9,422 nucleotides of DNA, from assembly GCA_014729315.1 (NCBI GenBank), contig WJKD01000122.1, positions 1 to 9,422 of the forward strand, given 5' to 3'. A model generated the notes under the pieces. It saw only the letters and a program-made list of their open reading frames with translations, was not told the DNA's origin and did no database searches. The stretch is from Promethearchaeota archaeon (GTDB lineage: Archaea; Asgardarchaeota; Lokiarchaeia; Sigynarchaeales; SOKP01). Position numbers and translations under genes: made by a program. Within the stretch, counting starts at the first letter, position 1. Every line of letters begins with the position of its first letter. Below are positions 1 through 5,664 of the stretch, in pieces.

Positions 1-41
1 AACTCTTTGGTATAACGACGCCGGGTCTTTCTGTTTGTCAT
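1..41 (-). CDS. Transposase OrfA N-terminus, partial (runs off the window)
   Basis: The start codon is the complement of 39-41. AGGAGG (complement of 50-55) lies 8 bases upstream, which is a near-ideal ribosome binding site. Thirteen codons are visible, MTNRKTRRRYTKE. This basic, RRRYTKE-type beginning is typical of the helix-turn-helix OrfA protein of IS3-family elements, which binds the element ends and is normally joined to OrfB by a frameshift. Only 41 bases are present, so the family call rests on this peptide plus the leader. Whether the copy is intact cannot be seen. Confidence 0.55.
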   Translation of the reverse strand, partial: MTNRKTRRRYTKE

Positions 42-97
42 TTTGGACACCTCCTCTTAGTTGATTGTTGTACGCTCTTAACTTAACTGAGTGTCCA
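1..97 (-). mobile_element. End of an insertion sequence (IS3-like), partial
   Basis: Read on the minus strand, the element would begin at base 97 with TGGACACTCAGTTAAG, run about 55 bases of leader, and enter a transposase start codon at 41. A terminal TGGACA-type end, a short leader, a strong AGGAGG site and a basic first peptide match the left end of IS3-family elements. The other end is outside the window, so the inverted repeat and the target duplication cannot be checked. The exact boundary at 97 is inferred from the TG...CA terminus. Confidence 0.5.
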
Positions 98-152
98 TTA
101 AAAGATAAGAAATTCAAGTTAATGATCAAAAAGGATATACCTTAAACATCCA

Positions 153-182
153 TTTACATAGGATTAACACTTTACATATAAT
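153..182 (+). promoter_or_regulatory. Candidate sigma70-type promoter for the flippase
   Basis: TTTACA at 153-158 and TATAAT at 177-182 are separated by 18 bases, a good vegetative promoter layout. The -10 box is a perfect consensus match. A start point near 189 would give a short leader before the ATG at 214. The site lies outside the insertion sequence end, so expression of the locus from here would not need the element. AT-rich DNA produces chance matches, hence moderate confidence. Confidence 0.45.
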
Positions 183-213
183 ATTGACTGTACGCTCACA
201 GAAGATTTAAGAT

Positions 214-1797
214 ATGTCAAAACTCACGAAAAACATAGTATATAATACAGTAGGTCAGGCATCAACCATTTTGCTTAGCTTTTTTGCGGTAAAGTTTATC
301 TTTGGAAAACTTGGTGCGGATGTTCTTGGAATTATCTTTTTTACTACTATGTTGGGAGCATTCTTAAATACCGCGTTGGATTTTGGAGTTACTTCAACGA
401 CGATGAGAGAAGTTGCTTCATATCATGATTCAGAACCCGCATATATCCATCGTCTGATTCAAACTGGCACACTATTTTATTGGACAATCTTTATCATTTT
501 AGGCTTGGGAATTTATTTTTTCTCGCCGATGATTGTTGAAAACTGGATTAACCTCTCTACACTCAGCCAATCGACAGCAGTCAAGATGCTCAGAATTCTC
601 GGTATCGCAGCTATTTTGGTTATTCCTAAATCGCTCTATTTCGGACTGTTTAATGGTATTGAGAGAATGGATTTCACTAACTTTATCGAAGTTGGAATAA
701 CTGCTTTTCGTCAATTTAGTGTAATTCTGGTGTTATTGCTCGGGAGTTCCGATATATTTCATGTAATTTATTTGTACGCGCTCTCATATATCCTTTTAAT
801 CGTGTTTTATTTTTTATTTGCATTACGGTTTTTCCCGATAGCCGCCATGATGCCCGGATTCTCACTCACGGTCGTCAAAAGAAATATTAATTTTGCTTCA
901 AAGATGACCTTACATACAATTGTTATGACTATCTACCAACAAATCGATAAACTCATTATTAGCAAACTTATGCCGATCGGGATTCTGGGATACTATTCTT
1001 TCGCTTACAGCAACGTTGGGAAAGCTATTTTCTTTCAAAATTCAATTGTAAAAGCGGCTTATCCGTCGCTATGTGCGCTTTACGGAAAAAATGAAAATAC
1101 TCGGCTTTTGTCATTGTTCAATAAATTGCAGGATATGATCACATATAGTATCGTACCAATTCTCGCAGCAGTACCTTTTTTTGCATTACCATTCTTTTCG
1201 TACATTTTTAATACTGATGTAGCAAGGCTATTGCATCTGCCAATTACTCTGCTTACATTCGGTTTTTTCTTGTATGGAACAATCCGAATGCCACAGTTAT
1301 TTGCGACAGTAATTAACAAACCGGAAGTTACAGTAAAGGCAAATTTTTACTCACTATTCATTATTCTACCAATCGCAGCAGTATTGATTTATAATTTCGG
1401 CTTAATCGGGGCAGGAATAGCTTATATTGCAAGAATAATTTTTCATTATAGCTATACTATTCCACAATATTATAAAAAATGTCTTCACATACCTGTAATT
1501 AAATTTTATGCCCATGTTTCACGTTTATTGATGCTGATCGCTGGATCATACATGACGGTCTGGTTGATTGTGACCCGGTTTGACAATCTTTCTCTATTTA
1601 TATTAATCGGGGGTTATCTTATCGCATCAACTCTGTATCTAATTGGAGGCTATTTCATGATAGGTGATGAAATGAGACTAAGATTTCTGGAATTTTTCCG
1701 ATTAAAATGCTCTTTACACTTAAAAAAATCCCAAGTTGAATATCAATCCGTTAATACTGATATCCCAGAAAGAATTTTTGATGCTGACAAGAACTAG
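214..1797 (+). CDS. Wzx-type polysaccharide flippase (MOP superfamily)
   Basis: A 527-residue integral membrane protein of the polysaccharide-biosynthesis (Wzx/RfbX-like) family. Such proteins move undecaprenyl-linked sugar units from the cytoplasmic to the outer face of the inner membrane. About a dozen hydrophobic segments are visible, for example near residues 10-32, 37-57, 88-108, 126-148, 168-180, 183-208, 310-332, 343-360, 377-396, 398-412, 436-454 and 460-483. The segment around QQIDKLIISKLMP (242-254) resembles the mid-protein cytoplasmic region typical of the family. The last 35 or so residues are polar and probably cytoplasmic. The ATG at 214 is preceded by a weak AGAAG at 200-204. 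It is the first gene after the insertion sequence end and has its own promoter candidate. Substrate specificity cannot be read from the sequence, so wzx is not assigned as a symbol. Confidence 0.9.
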   Translation: MSKLTKNIVYNTVGQASTILLSFFAVKFIFGKLGADVLGIIFFTTMLGAFLNTALDFGVTSTTMREVASYHDSEPAYIHRLIQTGTLFYWTIFIILGLGIYFFSPMIVENWINLSTLSQSTAVKMLRILGIAAILVIPKSLYFGLFNGIERMDFTNFIEVGITAFRQFSVILVLLLGSSDIFHVIYLYALSYILLIVFYFLFALRFFPIAAMMPGFSLTVVKRNINFASKMTLHTIVMTIYQQIDKLIISKLMPIGILGYYSFAYSNVGKAIFFQNSIVKAAYPSLCALYGKNENTRLLSLFNKLQDMITYSIVPILAAVPFFALPFFSYIFNTDVARLLHLPITLLTFGFFLYGTIRMPQLFATVINKPEVTVKANFYSLFIILPIAAVLIYNFGLIGAGIAYIARIIFHYSYTIPQYYKKCLHIPVIKFYAHVSRLLMLIAGSYMTVWLIVTRFDNLSLFILIGGYLIASTLYLIGGYFMIGDEMRLRFLEFFRLKCSLHLKKSQVEYQSVNTDIPERIFDADKN

Positions 1798-1900
1798 CTA
1801 TACCAAAATCAATAAAATCATATATTGCATAACTTCAGTGAATGGATGATGGTTACTGCTTAACCAAATCTTAATTTACCGCAGCGTAAGATGGCTTCAT

Positions 1901-1935
1901 ATTATTCAGCCCAATTAAATGTATGGTTGAATAAT
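1901..1935 (+). promoter_or_regulatory. 11-bp RNA hairpin in the spacer
   Basis: The arm ATTATTCAGCC (1901-1911) pairs with GGTTGAATAAT (1925-1935), all Watson-Crick except one G-U pair, around a 13-base loop. No T-run follows, so it is not a standard intrinsic terminator. It may be a processing or attenuation structure in the leader of the downstream gene pair. Confidence 0.35.
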
Positions 1936-1962
1936 TATCCGCAGCATTTGTTCAGCACACTA

Positions 1963-1975
1963 TAACAATTTGTTA
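1963..1975. promoter_or_regulatory. Candidate operator dyad TAACAA-T-TTGTTA
   Basis: A perfect 6+1+6 palindrome ends 25 bases before the ATG at 2001 and directly upstream of the ribosome binding site. The one-base centre suits a DNA-bound dimer better than an RNA hairpin. No regulator is encoded in the window and no promoter of good quality overlaps it, so this is only a candidate. Confidence 0.2.
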
Positions 1976-1988
1976 AGATATACTCGAG

Positions 1989-1993
1989 AGGAG
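1989..1993 (+). promoter_or_regulatory. Strong ribosome binding site AGGAG
   Basis: AGGAG lies 7 bases before the ATG at 2001. It fixes that start and is the best Shine-Dalgarno site on the + strand of the window, which argues against an organism that dispenses with such signals. Confidence 0.8.
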
Positions 1994-2000
1994 TGAAATT

Positions 2001-2936
2001 ATGAAGCAAATAAAGACGCAGCTAAAAAATGTAGTTGAAAGATATGCATACAAAAATTTTCACACTGCGAAAGCCTTTCAATTTCTCTGGTTTCATTCGA
2101 AATTTCGACGAGAAAACAATCCAATTCTTATTTATCAAATGGGCAAAGTAGGATCCAGTACTTTGCAAAACTCGCTAAATGCTATTAACTTAAATAGGAC
2201 AATTCATCACGTCCATACGCTAACTAAGGAAAATTTGGACAATTTGGACAAAGTATTAAAAAACTCTTTCCATTTAACAAAAAGTATTCCCGGGCACTAT
2301 GTAAGAGGAAGATGCCTCCTCAAGCAAATAAATGCTGATCCAGGGAAAAAATGGACAATCATTACATTAGTTAGGGATCCTATTGCAAGGAATATTTCCT
2401 CATTTTTTCAGGATATAAATCATCGATTCCCGGAATTCAATTATCCTCAAAAAGTAAAAACCTTAAATCAGGATGAATTAGTTTCTGAACTTATCAAGCT
2501 ATATTTGGAAAAGCATGATCACGAAAAACCACTCTGGTGGTTTGATAAGGAACTAAAGCAAACATTCGGGATTGACGTGTACTCAACTCCCTTTCCCAAA
2601 GTTAAAGGATATAAAATATATGGCGGTCAAAGGGCGGAAGTCTTGCTTATTCGCTTGGAAAACCTTAGCCAATGCAAAAATAAAGCGTTCAAAGAATTTC
2701 TTAATATTGATAATTTCGAGTTAATTAACGTAAACCTTGCGGAACAAAAAGACTATTCTGAAATTTATGATAAGTTCAAAAGCTCTATTTGCTTTCCAAA
2801 ATCTTATATCGAAACATTTTATAATTCAAAATTTGTGAAACACTTATATACTCAAAAAGAAATCCGTGACTTTGAGCTTAAGTGGAAAACTGAGAATCAA
2901 GTCATCGCAAATTTAAATACTGCGAATGTAAATTGA
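2001..2936 (+). CDS. Sulfotransferase-like putative capsular polysaccharide synthesis protein
   Basis: A 311-residue soluble protein resembling the putative capsular polysaccharide synthesis family (recalled as Pfam PF10364), which has a sulfotransferase-like fold. The segment ILIYQMGKVGSSTL (42-55) fits the 5'-phosphosulfate loop that binds the PAPS donor. ITLVRDPIARNISSFF (121-136) fits the 3'-phosphate-binding motif with its RDP and serines. The segment PLWWFDKEL (177-185) is also characteristic as I recall the family. The likely role is transfer of a sulfate or related group to a polysaccharide, or a related transfer in capsule assembly; the acceptor is unknown and no PAPS-supply genes are in the window. 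Codons for NLD are duplicated at 2232-2249. The stop TGA overlaps the ATG of the next gene by one base, so the two are translationally coupled and probably act together. Confidence 0.75.
   Translation: MKQIKTQLKNVVERYAYKNFHTAKAFQFLWFHSKFRRENNPILIYQMGKVGSSTLQNSLNAINLNRTIHHVHTLTKENLDNLDKVLKNSFHLTKSIPGHYVRGRCLLKQINADPGKKWTIITLVRDPIARNISSFFQDINHRFPEFNYPQKVKTLNQDELVSELIKLYLEKHDHEKPLWWFDKELKQTFGIDVYSTPFPKVKGYKIYGGQRAEVLLIRLENLSQCKNKAFKEFLNIDNFELINVNLAEQKDYSEIYDKFKSSICFPKSYIETFYNSKFVKHLYTQKEIRDFELKWKTENQVIANLNTANVN
2232..2249 (+). repeat. In-frame 9-bp tandem duplication
   Basis: AATTTGGAC occurs twice in direct tandem and adds a second Asn-Leu-Asp to the sulfotransferase-like protein. It is a small slippage-type duplication that keeps the frame. 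Confidence 0.7.
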
Positions 2937-3778
2937 TGCACATCGTATCAATTTTAAAAAAATTTCATACACATAATTATTTGTTTAATTCTCAAAAAAT
3001 TATTGGGCTTATTCCGGCTGCTGGTTGTGCCAAGCGTCTTTCGCCGATACCGGTAAGTAAAGAGATATTGCCCATAGGATTCTATAAAACTAAAAGCGGC
3101 AGCTTTCTACCTAAACCGGCATGTCTCTATCTTCTGGATAAAATGCAGCGCGCACATATCACAAATGCTATTTTTATTCTACGGGATGGGAAATGGGATA
3201 TTCCCGAATGTCTTTGCAGACAAAAAGCACTAAATATGAATTTTTCATATTTAGTGACTGAAAAAACGGATGGTGTGCCCTATACGCTGGACATTGCTTA
3301 TCCTTTTATTAACAATGCAATTGTTGCTTTTGGATTCCCGGATATTATTTTCAATACTGAAAAAGCATTTGTCCAGTTAATAGATCGCATCAACGAGTCA
3401 AGGGCTGATGTCACTTTAGGACTTTTTCCGACGAATGAACCGCACAAGAAGGATATGGTTCAAATCGACCATTCTGGATTTGTAAAAAAAATCTTCAAAA
3501 ATCCTGGTAGCACCGATTTGAAATATACCTGGTGCATTGCGATCTGGAAACCGTCTTTTACAAGATTCATGCATCATATGCTTAACGGGCAAATTTCCTC
3601 GAATGAGATTTTGGACAAAACGTATAAGAGTGAATTAACAATCGGAGACGTTCTTCAAGCTGCGATAAATAGCGGTTTAAAAATTCATAATGCGTGTTTT
3701 AATAAGGACTTTTGCCTGGATATCGGAACTCCAACCGACTTAGACAAAGCGATGAAACTATTCGATGAGCGCTTTTAA
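2936..3778 (+). CDS. Sugar-1-phosphate nucleotidyltransferase, divergent subfamily
   Basis: A 280-residue protein of the NTP_transferase family, which makes NDP-sugars from a sugar-1-phosphate and an NTP. The nucleotide-binding start IGLIPAAGCAKRLSPIPVSKEILPIG (about 23-48, given here only as key residues P27, A28, A29, G30, R34, K42) matches the usual glycine-rich loop, with PAAG in place of GGxG, and K42 in the position of the family's activating lysine. FGFPDIIF (132-139) supplies the metal-binding Asp136 and DIGTP (262-266) is the usual late motif. An ATG at 2936 overlaps the previous stop as TGATG; an upstream in-frame TTG at 2933 is less likely. The sugar and base are not predictable. 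A closely spaced 29-base hairpin lies at 3228-3256 within the gene. Confidence 0.8.
   Translation: MHIVSILKKFHTHNYLFNSQKIIGLIPAAGCAKRLSPIPVSKEILPIGFYKTKSGSFLPKPACLYLLDKMQRAHITNAIFILRDGKWDIPECLCRQKALNMNFSYLVTEKTDGVPYTLDIAYPFINNAIVAFGFPDIIFNTEKAFVQLIDRINESRADVTLGLFPTNEPHKKDMVQIDHSGFVKKIFKNPGSTDLKYTWCIAIWKPSFTRFMHHMLNGQISSNEILDKTYKSELTIGDVLQAAINSGLKIHNACFNKDFCLDIGTPTDLDKAMKLFDERF
3228..3256. repeat. Perfect 13-bp inverted repeat with 3-base loop inside the coding sequence
   Basis: CACTAAATATGAA (3228-3240) is followed by TTT and then its exact reverse complement (3244-3256). On the minus strand the hairpin is followed by CTTTTTG, so it resembles an intrinsic terminator for antisense transcription. 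On the + strand no T-run follows. It encodes residues around 98-107 of the nucleotidyltransferase and does not break the frame. Confidence 0.8.
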
Positions 3779-3817
3779 GCTTTATTATTTATAACCAATC
3801 ATTCTTTTATATCTATC

Positions 3818-3843
3818 TAATAGCTCAAACGTATTAGCTATTA
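3818..3843 (+). terminator. Weak hairpin, possible terminator after the nucleotidyltransferase
   Basis: TAATAGCT (3818-3825) pairs perfectly with AGCTATTA (3836-3843) around a 10-base loop, and TTTATTAG follows. The stem is short and AT-rich, and the T-run is interrupted, so termination would be weak. It sits 40 bases after the stop at 3778, in the 139-base spacer where the composition falls. Confidence 0.25.
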
Positions 3844-3917
3844 TTTATTAGAAATATTAATCGACGTAAAATAAATTCAAATTTGTAATAAGAAATACAA
3901 CATAAATATGGAACGAA

Positions 3918-4985
3918 ATGATGACTAACATAACATCTAAACCAATTGTTACAGTTATTATTCCAACATACAAGAGACCACAATTACTTAAAAGAGCGAT
4001 TGAAAGTGTCTTACATCAAACTTATCCGAACTTTAAAATATGTATTTATGATAATGCTTCAAATGATTCAACTGCTGAAGTAATAGCAAAATTTCAGCGA
4101 CAAGATAATCGCGTGTTTTACCACCGTCAAAAAAAGAATATTGGTGCAATAAATAATTTTAATTACGGAATGCGGCAGGTATCTACTCCTTATTTTTCGT
4201 TGCTAGCAGATGATAACGTGATTTTGCCAGATTTTCTAGAAACGGGTATTGAATCGTTGAAAAAATACGGAGAAGCTATATTTTTTGCATCTCAGACTAT
4301 TCGGATGGATGAGCGCAACAACAGATTATCAGGCTCATTAGATAAATGGAAAACTGGTTTGGTCCATCCTCCTAATGGCATAATCAATATATTAGAGAAA
4401 GAAATTCCAATTTGGGATGGGGTGCTATTTCGCAGATCAGTTTTAAATAAAGTTGGATATTTAAACACAGATTTTAATAGTTCAGTGGATCAAGACTATA
4501 TGATGAGAATTGCAAGATATCATACATTTTATGTATTAAAAAAACCAGGTGCCATATTTTACGTTCATTCAAATTCGTGGTCTACAAAGCTTGATTTAAA
4601 AATTGTAGTAGAAACACTTGAAAAGAGGCTTGCCCCTTGGCTAACGGATAACGATCTTCCTGATGAATTTAAAACCAGAATTTATAAATCCCTAAAAATT
4701 AGAAGGGACGCTGCTATTAGACGCTTTGTTTTAAATGATGCTATTATTGGTACAAAAAGTAGTACAATAAAATCTGCAATACAAATCAAAAGTAAATATA
4801 ACGATCTATCCTTTAAAGCGATTCGCATAATTTATTTAGCTAAGATAATAAATTATAATTCCGTTATCAAGAAAACTATATCTAATTTTATGCAATTTTT
4901 TATTCTATTTAAACATAGATTTGTATTTTTAAAAAACCTTGGAAAGTATAGAGAACAGAGTTTAATAAAGAATTTGTATTCCTGA
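3918..4985 (+). CDS. Family 2 glycosyltransferase
   Basis: A 355-residue inverting GT-A glycosyltransferase that adds one sugar from an NDP-sugar to the growing lipid-linked unit at the cytoplasmic face. The family start VTVIIPTYKRP (11-21) is clear, with YDNASNDST (44-52) giving nucleotide contacts, LLADDN (95-100) as the metal-binding DXD-like site, and SVDQDYMMRIAR (189-200) as the catalytic-base region in the position of the usual ED motif. The C-terminal third (about 235-355) is basic and has no transmembrane helix of convincing length. ATG codons lie at 3918 and 3921; GGAA at 3911 and neighbouring bases favours the second one slightly, so the protein may start one residue later. It is the first gene of the AT-rich block. 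Donor and acceptor sugars are not predictable. Confidence 0.88.
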   Translation: MMTNITSKPIVTVIIPTYKRPQLLKRAIESVLHQTYPNFKICIYDNASNDSTAEVIAKFQRQDNRVFYHRQKKNIGAINNFNYGMRQVSTPYFSLLADDNVILPDFLETGIESLKKYGEAIFFASQTIRMDERNNRLSGSLDKWKTGLVHPPNGIINILEKEIPIWDGVLFRRSVLNKVGYLNTDFNSSVDQDYMMRIARYHTFYVLKKPGAIFYVHSNSWSTKLDLKIVVETLEKRLAPWLTDNDLPDEFKTRIYKSLKIRRDAAIRRFVLNDAIIGTKSSTIKSAIQIKSKYNDLSFKAIRIIYLAKIINYNSVIKKTISNFMQFFILFKHRFVFLKNLGKYREQSLIKNLYS

Positions 4986-5059
4986 TAATGTAAGCTAATA
5001 AATTATGTCAAATTTCATAAACTAAAAATATTAAAAAATTTTAGACTATAGGTTAGAAA
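4986..5059 (+). other. Short AT-rich spacer without recognised signals
   Basis: These 74 bases have no terminator and no clear promoter. The only functional-looking piece is TAGGTTAG at 5049-5056, which serves the TTG start at 5060. The two flanking genes are therefore likely co-transcribed. Confidence 0.4.
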
Positions 5060-5644
5060 TTGAAATACGAACAAATTAAGAGATTCTACGAAAAAATACA
5101 TAGACGTATTTGGTCACTACTATTCAGGTCCAATTTTAAATCTTTTGGAGCAAACTCATATATATTATATCCGTTAGATATTCAAAATGCCAAATATATT
5201 GAAATATGTGAAGGTGTAAGAATATTAAAAAAAGCATGGCTTGCAGCTATTAAGATTGATGAATACGATCCAAAACTGAAAATAGATGATTTTGCTAGAT
5301 TAGGAAATTTTAATCATATTGCATCTGTTCGCAGCGTTTACATTGGCAAAAAAGTATTAACAGCAGATAAAGTGTATATTTCTGATAATCTTCATTCGTT
5401 TGAGAACATTTCTAGGGCAATAATTGATCAACCAACTAAGTTTAATCGCGCAGTTACTATTGGGGACGAAACATGGATTGGTGAAAATGTATGTATTATT
5501 GGTGCCAATATTGGCAAACATTGTGTAATTGGGGCAAATTCCGTCGTAACGAAAGATATCCCCGACTATAGCATTGCAGTGGGTGTCCCTGCAAAAATAA
5601 TCAAAAAATATAATTTTAAAACAGGTAAATGGGAAAAAGCTTAA
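5060..5644 (+). CDS. Hexapeptide-repeat O-acetyltransferase (LbH / CatB-LacA-like)
   Basis: A 194-residue acyltransferase with a left-handed beta-helix, expected to transfer acetyl from acetyl-CoA to a sugar hydroxyl. The diagnostic C-terminal part is complete: TIGDETWIGENVCIIGANIG (133-152) with Trp139, then VIGANSVVTKDIP (156-168) and SIAVGVPAKIIKKY (171-184). His112 in SDNLHSF is the likely catalytic histidine by analogy to galactoside and maltose acetyltransferases. The start is TTG at 5060, preceded by AGG at 5050-5052 with 7-base spacing; there is no internal methionine, so no ATG start in this frame would give a usable protein. It ends 20 bases before the probable start of the AsnB-like gene. 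It probably decorates the sugar made or transferred by its neighbours. Confidence 0.88.
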   Translation: MKYEQIKRFYEKIHRRIWSLLFRSNFKSFGANSYILYPLDIQNAKYIEICEGVRILKKAWLAAIKIDEYDPKLKIDDFARLGNFNHIASVRSVYIGKKVLTADKVYISDNLHSFENISRAIIDQPTKFNRAVTIGDETWIGENVCIIGANIGKHCVIGANSVVTKDIPDYSIAVGVPAKIIKKYNFKTGKWEKA

Positions 5645-5664
5645 TACCAAGGGCCAAATATTTA

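Larger units (their letters stand above)
1798..2000 (+). other. Non-coding spacer with dyads and a short direct repeat
   Basis: No convincing gene lies in these 203 bases. From left to right they hold a 6-bp hairpin TGGTTA/TAACCA (1850-1855 with 1861-1866), two copies of CCGCAGC (1879-1885 and 1939-1945, 60 bases apart), an 11-bp hairpin between the two copies (1901-1911 with 1925-1935), and an odd palindrome TAACAA-T-TTGTTA (1963-1975) just before the next gene's ribosome binding site. Together they look like a leader or regulatory spacer, but no known element is recognised. Confidence 0.4.

Noticed and set aside
69..197. 9-mer TGTACGCTC repeated 120 bases apart
   Set aside because: Too short to call a duplication, and one copy lies inside the insertion sequence end; noted only as a side remark.
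499..1319. Minus-strand ORFs of 71 and 79 codons inside the flippase
   Set aside because: They are opposite a well-supported membrane protein gene and have low-complexity, unrecognised products.
2933..2935. TTG start for the nucleotidyltransferase
   Set aside because: An ATG follows immediately at 2936 in the standard TGATG stop/start overlap, a better start.
4744..4770. Imperfect 9-bp inverted repeat with a bulge in the glycosyltransferase
   Set aside because: A bulged stem in very AT-rich coding DNA is expected by chance and has no adjacent signal.
5503..5516. 14-bp palindrome TGCCAATATTGGCA in the acetyltransferase
   Set aside because: It encodes part of a GANIG hexapeptide repeat; the protein constraint and short length make chance likely.
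5629..5664. Upstream in-frame ATG for the first AsnB-like gene
   Set aside because: The extra 12 residues have no counterpart in the paralogue, whose protein begins MGAFFLY, and they overlap the acetyltransferase end.
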